Part shown: positions 51,176 to 63,400 of the stretch, piece by piece
Layout: each line of letters opens with the position of its first letter
Numbering within the stretch: position 1 is the first letter of the stretch
NCBI RefSeq assembly: GCF_032854445.1
Contig: NC_088303.1
Coordinates: forward strand, 8,933,501 to 8,997,500
From: Liolophura sinensis
Taxonomy: Eukaryota > Mollusca > Polyplacophora > Chitonida > Chitonidae
Length of the DNA: 64,000 nt
Direction of reading: 5' to 3'
Made by a program: the position numbers and the translations under genes
The notes under the pieces: generated by a model
What the model saw: the letters and a program-made list of their open reading frames with translations, nothing else
Databases searched by the model: none
Told to the model about the DNA's origin: nothing

Positions 51176-54100
51176 GTAAGTTACATCAGCAAACCAATTA
51201 TAGACAGCAACATTTATAATGCATTTATGATAATTCATAAGGGGTTCTAAATAAATAAGTTGGTTGTAAATATTTATATTTATAGAACACGTGACAATAC
51301 AATTATGAATTGATAAGGAAAAAATCCACGCCCATTGTCCAGCATCCCACAGGTATGTGAATAATTGTGAGGCCACCTGAGACAACGAGTTCTTGGTGTC
51401 GAAAGAAATGCACCAGAAAACGTTAACAGAATATTCCTTTAAACTTGTAAGACATCTAAGTCAACATATCAGCGCCATATTCGAGACAGTGTCGTTTGCT
51501 GGAGATACGAATTTAACTTCAAAAATAACGAATTTCATGCCAGCTCGATATTTGTTACTCAAAATTACGAATGAGAAGGTACCGCCAATTTCGTATTTAT
51601 ATGAACAAAAAACCTAATGTTCGGTTAACTTATATTTTGCCAGCACGATATTCGTTATTCAAATGGCTAATGACAATTAGATTTGTTGTTAGTATAATGA
51701 ATAGTGAATATAGTGTTAACTGCTGGTGGATGCAAAATGTCCTATTTAACGATCATATCAGTGTTTAAAGCCACATGAAGTGAATAATAAAATCAACGTG
51801 TGTTGATTGAACTTCAGCGTTTTGCTTTGACCAATTTTGAGTCAGTACAAACTGCTTCAGGTGATGACACTACAGTCAACATACATCATATGTCTATTTA
51901 CACTGATTACAATATGTGTGACAACAAGCATAGTGAACTGACTGGACGGGCTTTTACAATAGATATAAGGCGGAATAACAAAGTTACCCTTCCCTCTGGA
52001 TATGCTCCAGTTTGCGATAGGAAAGATATGTCTGGTTTTGATCATCCGATTTGCATAACGTGAACCACCCGGATGTTGAGATAAGACAATGAAAACAGCC
52101 GAGATTTCTTGCATTTATCTGGAAGTAAATTCAATATGTTATCAATGGAAAACTGTAGAGAATGCATAAAATGTACAAGTATGTGTTTTGCATCTTTTGG
52201 TCATGCTCATTTTTTGATATTTTTTTCTTTACCTTCCGTTTCAGATTTACACTTGCAAAGACAAAGTCTTCTGTTGCCAACCATCCGATAAGGCCTCCTT
52301 ACCCTCACCCACAACACCATTTCCCACACTTTCCCTATCCTCAGCCACTACCTTACCCACCGAACCCATACCCACCGAACCCATACCCACCGTACCCATA
52401 TCCACCGCACCCACAACCTAGGCCACCAACTTACCCTCCAAGTAAACCGTCTTGTGATCTCTGCACCGAGTAAGTTGATTTCAAACAGATGGTAAATTAT
52501 CGTCGAAGAAATCTAGATTTGTCAAAAAGTTAGATGTTTTTAAACGTTGTAAACAAAATTTCCCTTTGATGTTATATACGTAACATATTAGACAAAGTAT
52601 TTTATACCTGCATAGCGCGCTTGTCTGTTGAAGGTCTCTCTTGTTTTGAAGCCATGAGAGTTAGCGTTTATGTGCGCACCCTACTTTTCATAATGCTGCA
52701 TACTTATGGTTGTCGTTGTTGTTTTAAAGAGTGAAAGATGGGCTGAAAGAGACCTTGGATTCTTTACAAATGATCAGTGATCAAGTGACTCCGATGAATG
52801 ACTGTCCAGGAGGTAATTAAAATATATCCGTCTTCTACAAATGTCAATGGTCGGACAATATAAACATGTTTACAATGGTGAAACATGTTAGTTGCTGAAA
52901 ATAAAAAAAATGAAAATGATCTTACCGCTGAAAAACCATAAGGCCAACGTTTAGCCCTTTAAATATTTTATATTACATACTTGACAGCACCTGTTGTTAG
53001 CTATCGCTTTGCATTCGCAGCGTTTGTGCCTTAGGCCATATTCCGCAAAGCAATCGCTGTATGCTAAATGTTAAAGGAGTAGAAAACTTTAAAAAAATAT
53101 GACACTATGGGCTGAAAAGAGCACATTGTTTTCTCTGGTGGTGCCTGCTGCATAACTTTGCGATTTTTCCCCACCATACACGTAAAGTCTGAAAACGACA
53201 AAGCCGACATAAATCGCTGAGTCCATCTCGCCATCCGTCTTTAACACACCATAATTTATGCTGGGGGTGTGGCCTCTCAGCCAATAAGATTCGTAAAACT
53301 GCCGGCTTGTTCGTGTAAACTCGGATCCTACGTCCAACATTCCGATTTCCCGATCGTCAAGGGGAAATCAAACTCTACTGTTCACTACCTTCTAGGAAGA
53401 AGAGTTCTACCGAAAATGTACGAACTGCACCTTGTAGGTTTCCAACTGAAATTCTCCTCCTAACACAGAGCGGATTTTGGGGCTAACTTTATTTACAATT
53501 CATCATCTTGAGGTACATATTAGAATTTTTATAGCATGCACCGGCGAGGAAATGCATACTCTTTCCAGTGATATTTGTTTGTAATTTAAGTTTTCTTCTC
53601 CTTTAAAGATATATGTTGCCATAGTAGTTGCTATTCATGATACTGTTTCCAACAGCCTGCGCATGGTCGTGGGTTTTCCCCGGGCTCTGTTCGGTTTCTT
53701 TCCACCATAACTCTGGCCACCGTCGTATAAGTGAAATCTTCTTATATAATATATAAAATAATATATAATGTCAATATTATTTTACTACATAACATAGGTC
53801 AGAGGCTTAGATTAAATTTATTACTCTACCAAACACACTCCGTCGGGAACGTTGAACTTTTTCTATAACTGTCCGTCCTTCTCCTCCATCCCTACTATTT
53901 TGTTTTACCACGTGACTTTGTCGACTGGATGGAGTGACGTTGTCGTTTGATGAACAAAAGACGACATGATCCCGCTGATTTGAGGCATGATTTTGTACTT
54001 TAACGTTCCGTTTATGGTATCAACAGAATCGCCAACTTATATCCCTGTGGTATCAAATTTATTGAAGTCGAGTCAAAACTACCGTTTGTTTATGGCCAGT

Positions 54101-57100
54101 GTCTCGAAACAGACGAAATTTTTTAACTCTCATTTAATAAAGGCGCTGGAACGGTAAGGTGGAGAATCGACCCCAGAGAGGTACGATAAGAGAGTGCAAA
54201 TTTCAAAATACACAGCCCTGTACATGTCCAAATCAGAAGTATAAAACTTGATCGAATCATAAAAGCTATATGGCTTTACCCCAGAGAGATACGATAAGAA
54301 AGTGAAAATTTCAAAATCCCAGCACAGCCCCGTACATGTCCAAATCAGAAGTATAAAACTTGATCGAATCATAAAAGCTATATGGCTATAAAAGATATAG
54401 TTGCTTTGAATAACCCTCTAAAAATGCACTCTCCATCAAAACTCCAATTTTTCGATCAAACGTTGAAGCATGTCTTTAATTTACAGTATGAAGATCGACG
54501 TTAACCAGAAGAATATCTTTACTGAACCTTTCATGTGTGTATTTCTACGTGCTGTCAAAGTTTGGTTTTGGTTAACGTTGGTTTTCATATGTAAAACATA
54601 AACTTTATAATGTGATCAGGTTTGTCATGTTTTGGCAAGTTTAAAATTCGTATTTCGGCCATAGACAGGCGTCCTTCACAGTACAGTGAACTAACGAAGC
54701 TACTGTGGAGAACAAGTTGTAACTCGAGGCAGAGTTCAAATCTTTATGGGTTTTTTTCTTTAGCAACGTACTTTTTGTGCGAGTAATGGTATAGGCTGTC
54801 TCGCATTAACTAAGTGTTATCATGAATTAGAATTGGTAAGTTAAGCTATCCTGTGTTGGGTCTTCTATCTACTATTAACATTAACATGTTATGCGTAGCG
54901 GAAGTATAATGCCAAACATTTGTTATATATGTACTTAATTGATTGGTGCATAACTGCGTGCTAAATAATTTTTCAGAAATGTACACCTCTTGTGCAGTGA
55001 TTTCCCCCCACTCTACGGTGTCTGATGCAAGAGTTAGATATTTCAGTGCGACTGGAGGGTCTACCATTTTTCGATTTCATGACGTATACATGGCTTCAGT
55101 GTGTGTTTGGGACATTATAAGTCGTGTGCTTCCCATATAACAGGAAAAGAATAGTAAGACAGGACTGGAAAAGAACTAGCTTTACGAATGTGTCAGCAGC
55201 TGCTACTCACGGCTATAGTCAGTTTCGGTTCTTGAGGTACATACGGTTTCTCAGTATGATCTGTACATACAACAAACGAAATTATTTATCAGCTGTCGAC
55301 AGATCTAGAGGAAATTGAGTAAGGCTAATTTTCTGCGATCTGCAAATTAGAAGGCCTATAGCCTTATGTTCTGATAAACAATTTTGTGTTCTCATAAATG
55401 TTTCAATTTGTCAGATTTCCGCTTTATATCTGGAGATTTTACTAACACCCCGAACACCCCGTCCAGAGTGTCATGTCCAGAGGATTATGATGTGATCGAC
55501 TGTAGATGTGATAGAGAAAATGATGATTGCGACGGGACGCAAGTCATCGGAAAAACGTGCACAGCCACAAAGGCTACGAGCGGTCACCAAGTTAAAGTAA
55601 GAATTTCTTTCTCACATGTCTGGATTCAATTTCCCACGGACTTGGAAATAGCCTTGCGTCAAATAGCCTGTCATTTTTGGGTGCCATGTTTGTCTCCGGG
55701 TCAGTTTTCTTCAATTAAACCATACATCTGACATCCGTCGTATACTAGTATTAAGTAAAACATCATATAATATGGTAAAAAATGTCATTTTCCTGAATAT
55801 AAATGTCTAAAAGTCAGGGAACTTGATGGTTCAAAAACACTGATGTATTCTTAATCCTATCGCTTAAAACAGAGCGATACTGGGAATCCTTCATTTTACT
55901 TGCCGATTTGAGCATCCACTAAGTAGCGACCATGTTGTTATTTAAAATCATATATCTTTGCCTCTAACAAATATTTCTTTAATTTCTTTTCAAATGCAGG
56001 CTCTAGCTATATGTGTTCCCAGCTGTTCTGGACCATACACTTTCGTGACACAGCCAAATGATGGAACTTTTGCAGAATTCCCAACAGTTACCTGTGGTGC
56101 AAACACTAAACTTCTCGGTTGTTGGGCCCTGTAAGTTACAATAATTCTTTTCTTTGGCGTAAAACTTAGTGTGAGCTTAGTTATAACTTCGAGTCAAAAA
56201 CTGACACAAATACTTGTATAAATCCGTGAATTGCTAATTATCCTGGACTGTCGCTCATGGTTGCATTGTTGAAGCATGTACGAGGCCATGTGCTTTTGTT
56301 TGTCTATCGAATAGTGCGTGCAGTGATACGCAATCGAAACAGGTGAAGTACACTTAAGACTTATCGAGGAAAGTAAAATTTCGGCCTCCTCACCTGATGT
56401 CAATTTTATTCGCTCGTATTTCCCTTTAGAGCTTGTTTGGTGAGATTCTGTCTAAGAACATATCAGCCTTTTACCTTGACAATGCTTTGGATTTACTGTT
56501 AACCCATCCAGACGTTGGGCCCGATCATCGTATATGGTCATCTCCCGGTCACCGACTTTTTCAGGTCAAGCATTTTTCTCACTGATTTGAACTAGACTAA
56601 ATGTACATGCATCGACAGAGTATACCGCAGGAATTTTAAAAGGCATCACTTTTGTGAGCTATCGCAGTTCAAAGTAAGCAAAATCGTGCACATTCAGACA
56701 ATTGAAAGCATCACCAATGTTATTAGTTTTAACCGATCGAGTTTTATTTCTATAACTAGAGAACTGAGCCGTTTCCGCATACGTCACCCGGACCGTGCTT
56801 TGCCTTTCAACCATATGATGCCACAGTCCACAATTAATTTTCAATACGTACGTGTTAAAGTTTGCCCTCACAGCACTGTTCCTATATCTGCGGGCCTGAT
56901 AATTCTCGTCCCCTGACACAACTCCAGCCTTATTTCTAGGGGTTAGGGGTTGGCCGATGAAATGTTTCACAAAACTGACAAACACTCATCTTACTCTACT
57001 ATATTTATTCATATTTGTTATCGCCCTTGTAAAGGGAGATAGCCCTAATAAAGACAAATTTCTAGTCTAAGCAAGATGGCGCATGGACACAAGCGATATC

Positions 57101-59670
57101 TTATGAGGTTAGATAACACACATGAGTGCCAGTGAGTGCCAGGTAGGGAACAGGACGTAGATTTGGTCAATGTGTACACATTCATTTTCACATTAAAAAA
57201 AAACAAGAAAAAAATAAATAGGAAATATAGCCTAAAATATTTTTTCGTCGACTTGAGCGGAACATTTTTGCCGCACCCCACACCCCCAGCCTACGCCCCT
57301 GTGTAGGAGGCTGTTATATGTCATATATAGGGCTTACGGACTGGTTTCGATCTCCTGTGCTTTGACTCAAAATAAGAACTCGAAAGATACACAACAAATA
57401 GACAAGAAACTAACAACAATTCTGAGCTTATTCTGAAGGTCCACAATCCATGGCCTTGAACTTTAGTCTAGTGGTAAATGGCAATAAACTGTGAATCCAG
57501 TATGTTGTTGAAAAAGGGGAAGTAACAAGGGCCCAGGTATTGGACTAGGTGCATGCTTCTTGCAGCGGTACACGCGCTATAAGGTGTATGGATGGACAAG
57601 GTACTGTACAATATAGCTTCGAGCTGAAACCTTGTTTTGTGATTCACACACAAACCTGCGGATTTTTATTTGCAGATTACTGGGACCAGATTGGATTACT
57701 TACTTAAACATCAGTATTATCGTTGTTGGGCGGGATCACAAGTCTGTGTATAAAGCAGATTCTGGTGCTAAAATTGGCATATACGCCCTGCCTTATTCCC
57801 TCAAATAAAACATAAGATAAGTAAACTAACAAGGAAGATGGATTCAGTTGAGGTTTATAAATCTACCAATTATTATTTTATACTCCTTAATCTCTTAGGA
57901 CTAAGGATATTGTCAGGGCCTGTCCGTCTGCCTGTCTCCATCTTTATCACTGTCACACGCCTGAACATTGCTCAGATGGTCCCTGGGACCTGTTGACGTC
58001 TCTCCTTGAATTAATTCGCACATCAATCAGCTTCATACGCTTAACTGCCTCCATTTTGTGGCGCCAAAACTCTGAACCTCGAAGATTTCTGAATTTTTGT
58101 TGAAATGATGATACGCCTTTTTACATCAATGCTTTAATTTGTATATCAATCAACTTAGGTTGCATTACTATCAACATTTTTTTCTCGCTGTTTGTCTGAA
58201 CCTTTTAAAGTGAAATCGTAGAGTTTTGAAGAAATAATCAGTGGGTCTCTTGTCTTTTGAACATTAATCAGCTTAACGTGACATGTAAGCAAATTCTTTG
58301 CACTTGTAAGCAAATTCTTAGTGCGACGTCTTTACGAAGTTTTAGAGTTCGTTCAGGTACTAAATCACTCACATTGAAATAAAATATAATCATTGAGCAT
58401 GTAGCTTGTATAAACCCGGAGAAATCCTGCCGTCATTCGATTTCAACACAGAGGGCGGACCATTTGGTCTCATTAATATTTAACCGGAAGGGACCAAAGC
58501 ATACGCGCAGCGTTCGGAATGTTCCCTGTAATACCGACTTTACCGAGCCCTGTGCGCATGCTCCATATCCACTGATTTGACAGCGCCTCATTTAAATATT
58601 CTGGCCGAATTTTCAGATTTCATTTTTTTCTTTTCTTTTTCTTGTTGATTATTTTTAAACATTCACTTAACGTACAATACTGGGGGTGGCATTAACGAAA
58701 AGATTGTGACTTTTACCTCTTGAGAAAAATACCCGATACTCGTGTCATTGTGTAATAACGCAAAAATACCTAATACATGGGCGATCATGTCACTTGTAAT
58801 TGCGTAACTGTTGTAATCGCCATATGTCTGGCCATATTACAAATATATGTAGGGCTGAGGATTGCTGCAAATGGACTGATGTATTTCTTACGCAAAGTGT
58901 TTCTCGTTGTGAGCCATGTAGGGTATGGGCAACCATCGCTGCTATCTCGACTGTGGACGTGAATTGCGCCACCATTCTCTACAGTTCAGCCCAGATCGTC
59001 CATTATGGTCATAGTATTTTCATTTTATCTCTGTGGTTTGAGACCCGATCTGACACTGACAAAGCAATGTAATCATATAATTATACCGAATGGACAAAGT
59101 GATTTGTTATTTGGTGTGGTGTGTGAAATTGGAGGAGGCCCAAATTCAACTGGCCAGAATTCGCCATTGTCAAGGTTCTATTAAAAAAAACTCCGGTGTA
59201 AAACATTGTCGATAATTTTAAATTCCTATAACCTTTGCTTCTTTTCATTGACAGCTAGTTATCATCTTCTTTGGCCTTTTTTCTTAAAGGTTGACGTCAT
59301 AAATCATTTTTTCCATCCCCGAATAGTATGCTCCCGAATTTCATCAATGAATTAAATAATTAAGAGATCCAGCCTAAGGAAATAGTGTTGTAATCCAACG
59401 AGGCTGCAGTTCAACGTCGTGGAATTTGAGCTGTAGTTATTGCTCAACAACTAGGGGGACAAACATGATCAGACGTACTAACAACAGAAGAAAAAAACTA
59501 GAGCTTGATTTTTTTAAAATCTTGAATTGGTTGTATTTTGCAGTGATAGGACTAACAATGCCTTCGTTGGAACAGACATAGATGGGAACACATGCAAAAT
59601 AGCCCGACCAGCCGGCTGTGGTACTGGTGCTGAGGGGTGTCAAATCCAAGCAGTCTGTCAAGCTATCTAG
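51120..59670 (+). CDS. secreted Pro-rich protein with two PCSK9-C-terminal-like Cys modules
   Basis: Coding exons 51120-51175, 52245-52469, 52730-52812, 55415-55596, 56000-56130 and 59544-59670 join in phase to 804 nt, 267 residues plus stop. Order: signal peptide 1-23; Pro/Tyr/His-rich stretch about 33-85; CDLC at 89-92; predicted helix 94-118; module 1 with Cys 142, 151, 153, 160, 170, 187, 191; module 2 with Cys 214, 223, 243, 251, 258, 264. Each module has C-x8-C, then (K/N)TC, then A(I/V)C, the layout of the repeats in the PCSK9 C-terminal Cys/His-rich domain. There is no subtilisin domain. Extracellular; the function is not known. A matrix, mucus or shell role is only a guess from the Pro-rich stretch. 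Confidence 0.8.
52245..52469 (+). CDS. secreted gene exon 2: Pro-rich stretch
   Basis: Acceptor ctttaccttccgtttcag; donor accga|gtaagt; phase 2 in and out. Encodes a repeat-like YPPNPYPPNPYPPYPYPPHP run built on a 15-bp DNA repeat ('cccaccgaacccata'), ending SCDLCTE. The longer open frame upstream is intron. Confidence 0.82.
52730..52812 (+). CDS. secreted gene exon 3: helical linker
   Basis: Acceptor ttgttttaaag, donor ggag|gtaatt, phase 2 in and 1 out. Encodes VKDGLKETLDSLQMISDQV, likely one amphipathic helix, then MNDCPG. Confidence 0.75.
53646..53745 (+). repeat. SINE family 2 fragment in intron 3
   Basis: 'cctgcgcatggtcgtgggtt', 'ctctggccaccgtcgtataa', 'gtgaaatcttctt': body and start of the tail, head missing. 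Confidence 0.65.
54170..54391 (+). repeat. two-copy tandem duplication, about 110 bp each
   Basis: 'ccccagagaggtacgataag' at 54170 recurs as 'ccccagagagatacgataag' at 54280. Both copies run through 'catgtccaaatcagaagta' to 'gctatatggct' with few differences. Confidence 0.9.
55415..55596 (+). CDS. secreted gene exon 4: Cys module 1
   Basis: Acceptor tttcaatttgtcag, donor gttaaa|gtaaga, phase 1 in and 0 out. Encodes VSCPEDYDVIDCRCDREN, DCDGTQVIGKTCTATKA; the C-x8-C-x-C and KTC spacing follow PCSK9 repeats. Confidence 0.82.
56000..56130 (+). CDS. secreted gene exon 5: end of module 1, start of module 2
   Basis: Acceptor ttcaaatgcag, donor gccct|gtaagt, phase 0 in and 2 out. Encodes ALAICVPSC, then VTCGANTKLLGCWAL. 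Confidence 0.82.
56135..59540. other. intron 5 of the secreted gene, no exon seen
   Basis: A long AT-rich intron. 'ggagatagccctaataaaga' near 57040 looks like a repeat end, but I cannot name it. Confidence 0.45.
59544..59670 (+). CDS. secreted gene exon 6: end of module 2
   Basis: Acceptor ttgtattttgcag, phase 2. Encodes DRTNNAFVGTDIDGNTC, then GCQIQAVCQAI and TAG at 59668-59670. Confidence 0.85.
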
Positions 59671-60074
59671 AAATCATCCGACAAGAATGATAGTTCCAAG
59701 GGCCTGTGCTCCAGTTTGTACACTGTTGGTGAAAGGTGTAAACATTATTGGGTCAAAGCAGATTTTTGAAAATTAAGTAAAACACCATTTGGACGCACGG
59801 GTAATCCATGCTTTCATGTTCTTCAAATTAAATAGGCACTTATCTGAACAGGTTTTCAAGGCCTGTATATTCTGTTGTCTATACTGTTATTGGTGATTTT
59901 TACAAGACATCAGATGTACCACTTGGTAAATGGTCTTGGAAGAAAAAACCAGTAAGCTTTTTTGTATAATCTGAATGTAAAAAAGACCTTGAAAAAATGT
60001 GTGAGAAATGTATAGTTGTCGAATGGAAAGTAGCGAAATCAACCCACTGTATTTATATCTATTGTTTTCTCAAA

Positions 60075-60080
60075 AATAAA
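60075..60080 (+). terminator. AATAAA poly(A) signal of the secreted gene
   Basis: Canonical hexamer about 405 bases after the stop codon, giving a reasonable 3' UTR. Confidence 0.5.
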
Positions 60081-60259
60081 GAATAGAAAACAAAATATTT
60101 CCTTATCTTCCATACTTGTATTTTCTTGTTTGTTGTCTTGATTTATTGGGGCCTCATGAAACGCCTACCTATACTAGTACTCACCAAACCCCCAATTAAC
60201 GTCTTAATACTGTCACTGTAAGCTGTATTCGAACAGTTGACCTCAATAACTAACGGATT

Positions 60260-60690
60260 GTGGTTTACTGCGATCGCCGCAGTTCTTCCACCAGAATCCG
60301 TCAGGAGTGGTAGATCCAGTGTCAATCCTGGGTCGAGTCACATCTAAGACCTTAAAAGAGGAAGTTATAACTTCTTCGCTTAGCGTTCAGAATGAAGGGA
60401 ATAGTGCAACGACTGGTTGACCTGTATCAGTATAATGGCTCGGGCGGGGTGGCTTACTTGCCTTCGGTAAAGCGTCACAGTGAAGCAGCAATGGATAAAA
60501 GAGCGGTGGAAATCCGCCCTACAAGAAGGAGGCACATTGCATGCACTCTAAGGATGTCCTCGTCGTCATATGAGTGAAAAATTGTTAAGTATAACGTTAA
60601 ACCCCAAGCTCTCACTCACTCACTCCACCAGAATCCGGGCCGCCGTCATATCAATGAATAAACATTCTTGAGGACGAAGTTACAGTGGAC
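60260..60690 (+). repeat. old SINE family 2 copy split by a younger SINE
   Basis: 'ttcttccaccagaatccg' before and 'ggccgccgtcatatcaatga', 'aacattcttgaggacg' after the insert follow the family 2 body and tail. Confidence 0.55.
60301..60623 (+). mobile_element. SINE family 1, truncated in the head, 14-bp target duplication
   Basis: Begins inside the tRNA-like head ('gtggtagatccagtgtcaat'), then the usual body and a CACT tail. Perfect duplications 'tccaccagaatccg' lie at 60287-60300 and 60624-60637. The ORF inside (60392-60577) is the SINE ORF. Confidence 0.9.
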
Positions 60691-60860
60691 ATAAAGTCAG
60701 CCACTAAAGCTGAATGACTTAATAAAATAGGATTCCAGAAATGTTCTACAATATTTTTAAAAAAATTCTACACCGCTTATCAACAAAATGAATAACGAAC
60801 AATCGTTAGTACCTAGCCACTCATTTGGTGACGCCATTTTGCCATGTTATAGCTAGCTAA

Positions 60861-61074
60861 AGTGACGTCACAAAACCTAGGAGCTCTGCCCTACCATCGG
60901 TATTAAACAATGTGACAATACAAACAAAATGGCCTGCTACACAACCATAGAGTATCAGCTCTGTTCCGTGTTCACAGGGGCGATGCTTCTTTAGTTTGGC
61001 ACTCGGTCAGGGCTGTGTTCGTGGACAGAAACGTCGTGTTTTAGCAGTCCTGCTCGTCCTCTCCCTGCATGGAT
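60861..61074 (+). promoter_or_regulatory. CRE-bearing candidate promoter and first exon
   Basis: 'GTGACGTCAC' contains the palindromic CRE TGACGTCA, and a GC-richer segment ends 'gcATGGAT|gtaagt' at 61074, a strong donor. It could start a gene lying right of the window. No matching downstream exon is visible. Confidence 0.3.
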
Positions 61075-61079
61075 GTAAG

Positions 61080-62425
61080 TATTTGGCCTAGCTAGCTGTA
61101 CCGGCTTCAGGGAATTTTCCGAACATAGCAGTACCTTCTGACAGATAACAAACTCTTTCATTCAGATTTTGGGAAGATATTTTCGTAATAAATCTGACTT
61201 TGCTGAGGAAAAATAATGCAAAGTCACAATATTTCTCTTTAAGCAAAGACTTTTCCGTGACGCTATTCTTGCCAGCTCACCCTGACAAGTTAGAGTCGTC
61301 TCCTGTCCAACATGTACGCATTGTGACACGGGCAGCCGTTCTTAGTTCTGCTCATAAATATGTGGCCCAAAATGCATGAGTTTAACACTAACTGCAAAAT
61401 CCAATTTATTGCATAGATATCTGTCTACTGTAAAAAAAAAATCTCACTGACAATCGAGAGCTAATAGGTTTTTTGACGTGACAGCCAATTATCACTTGTC
61501 GCTTACAGCGCTAGTGATTGGCCAAGTTCATAAGGGCTTCTACAACATGTCTAATCGGAGTGGATTGTCCGTGTGTGCCATATCCCCAAGGCTGAACTTC
61601 ATCTTCTCGGCTTTCAAAACTTTTTAGAATTTTTTACTTATTTTTCTGTGATAATTGTGTCCCGTATCAGTTTTTCTACGTTAACGTGGTGGGCGACTTT
61701 AAACACCAGTGAAATAAATAAATAAAGGGTCCATGAAACATAACTGTTAAATTGTATGTGTAAACAACATGTCAGTGTAAAGTACATGTCAGCGTAAAGT
61801 ACATGTCAGTGTAAACTTAAAGTAATAACACAGAAATGAATACACAAACTGAACATTTTGAAAAAGTTTCATTTTTCTGGCCTATTTATTAGAACATGTC
61901 AGAGACAAAATATGGAGCGCAACAACATTATGTTTCTTTAATCCTTTAACGAAGTCGCCGTGTTTTGTTATGACATTTAGCGTATAATGGTGTACCTGCT
62001 GGGAGCCATTCGGTACTAAATTTGAGCAAACACCAATATCGAGCTATTACATGCAGAAGAAGAAACTGGAGATAGACAACACCGCCACTATCGTATCGCC
62101 TCCAGACACTCTAACGCCGGACTTAAGAATATTTCACTCACGCAAGTGCTAAAACTAGAGTGCTTAGAGTTGCATGGCTTGTGGCAAGTAACCGATGTAT
62201 ATGTACCAGACGTGACCGACATATTTAGACCCACAGATAGTGCTGGCGATGCATATGGATGTCAAATCGGTGGAAGGCAAATCATGTCCAGCCATACATC
62301 GTTCTCGAAGGGCTGTCTACGACTTACGGCCACTGAGAGCGAAGAATTTCGGAAATTCGGAGACTGATATTTAACTAACACATCTAATATACATATATTT
62401 ATGGCAAAAAACGAATTTTTGACCC
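61080..62425. other. no gene recognised
   Basis: Contains a short tandem repeat of about 17 bp ('acatgtcagtgtaaagt', three units, 61768-61818) and a small inverted repeat around 61482-61523 ('gccaattatcac…gtgattggc'). The 73-codon frame at 62146-62367 has no family. Confidence 0.45.
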
Positions 62426-62429
62426 CGGA

Positions 62430-62870
62430 CTTCAGACCAGTGACGTCTAATAAATTACAATTAATATCACTGCATTTGCTTTATGCAATTTTGCTTAAGC
62501 CATGCTGCTAGGGACGTGTAATTTGCTTCTATTTAAGCATTAACATGAACGCTTATGAAAAAATCCTGAATGAGGTAAACAGACAAGAGGATTTATTTCG
62601 CCGGTTACGTAATTTATTTATTTGATTCGTGTTTTACGGTTTACTCCAGAATATTTTCTGTATGCAACGGCGGCCAGCATTATGGTGGGAGGAAACCGGA
62701 CAGAGCCCGGGGGAAATCCACGACCATCCGCAGGTTGCTGTAAGACCTTCCTACTTATCACCGGTTACGTGTGACCATTTGCCAGCTATCATACTGTCGT
62801 CGCTGCTCTGGTTTTACAGTCCCTGCTATTAGTCTTCAATTATATTCATTCATGAGCAGCTTTGAAATAC
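62430..62870 (+). repeat. dispersed repeat R, copy B (hosts a SINE)
   Basis: Matches copy A in order: 'gaccagtgacgtctaat', 'gctagggacgtgtaa', 'aacatgaacgctta', 'gacaagagg', 'ggttacgtgtgaccatttgc', 'gctgctctggtttta'. It lacks the DNA transposon of copy A. Confidence 0.78.
62611..62760 (-). mobile_element. SINE family 2, reverse, 10-bp target duplication
   Basis: 'aatttatttatttgattcgt' then 'gttttacggtttactccaga' and 'ggcggccagcattatggtgg'. It is flanked by 'ccggttacgt' at 62601-62610 and 62761-62770. Copy A of the host repeat has this site uninterrupted. Confidence 0.88.
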
Positions 62871-63346
62871 CTAGGTCAGCTGCTCAGCATGGTCTGAAGT
62901 TCACGAGCTCTGTAGAGGGAGTAAAAGAGAATCACAGAATAAAATATGCTGTTTTTTCCACTTTTTCTTCGTTTTGGGGGGTAGAATATAAATTTTAGCA
63001 CCTTCGTCTTGGTGCGTGATGTGTAAGCCGATACCACTAAAACTTGTTTCGTACCTTGTACATGCACAGTGATTTGACGAGGTACGAAACAAGGCTTACA
63101 CAAGCCTACACAGGTGTCGACTTACACAACAAGACGAGGTTGTTAACGTCTATTGTCACACCCCCTCCCCTCCCCCGAAAAATAAAAATGAAGAAAAAGT
63201 GAAGACGAAAGAAAAAGGCATCTTTCATGCTGTGGTTCTCTTTTATTCCCTCTACAGAGCTCATGAACTTTAGACCAATCAACGCCATGCTGAGCAGCTG
63301 ACCTAAATATTTCTAAGCTACGCTAGAATGAATATACGTGTAGTTG
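62837..63346. repeat. 0.5-kb fold-back inverted repeat
   Basis: The left arm has 'taggtcagctgctcagcatg', 'gagctctgtagaggga', 'aaaagagaa'. The right arm has their reverse complements around 63230-63305. Inner stems: 'cttgtttcgtacct' (63044-63057) with 'aggtacgaaacaag' (63080-63093), and 'gtgtaagcc' with 'ggcttacac'. The arms stay alignable to the outer edges ('tatattcattc' and 'gaatgaatata'). Confidence 0.88.
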
Positions 63347-63400
63347 AAGATCCCGGTTAGGTATGAAAGCCGGATAAGGCCAACATCGTACCATCGTAAC

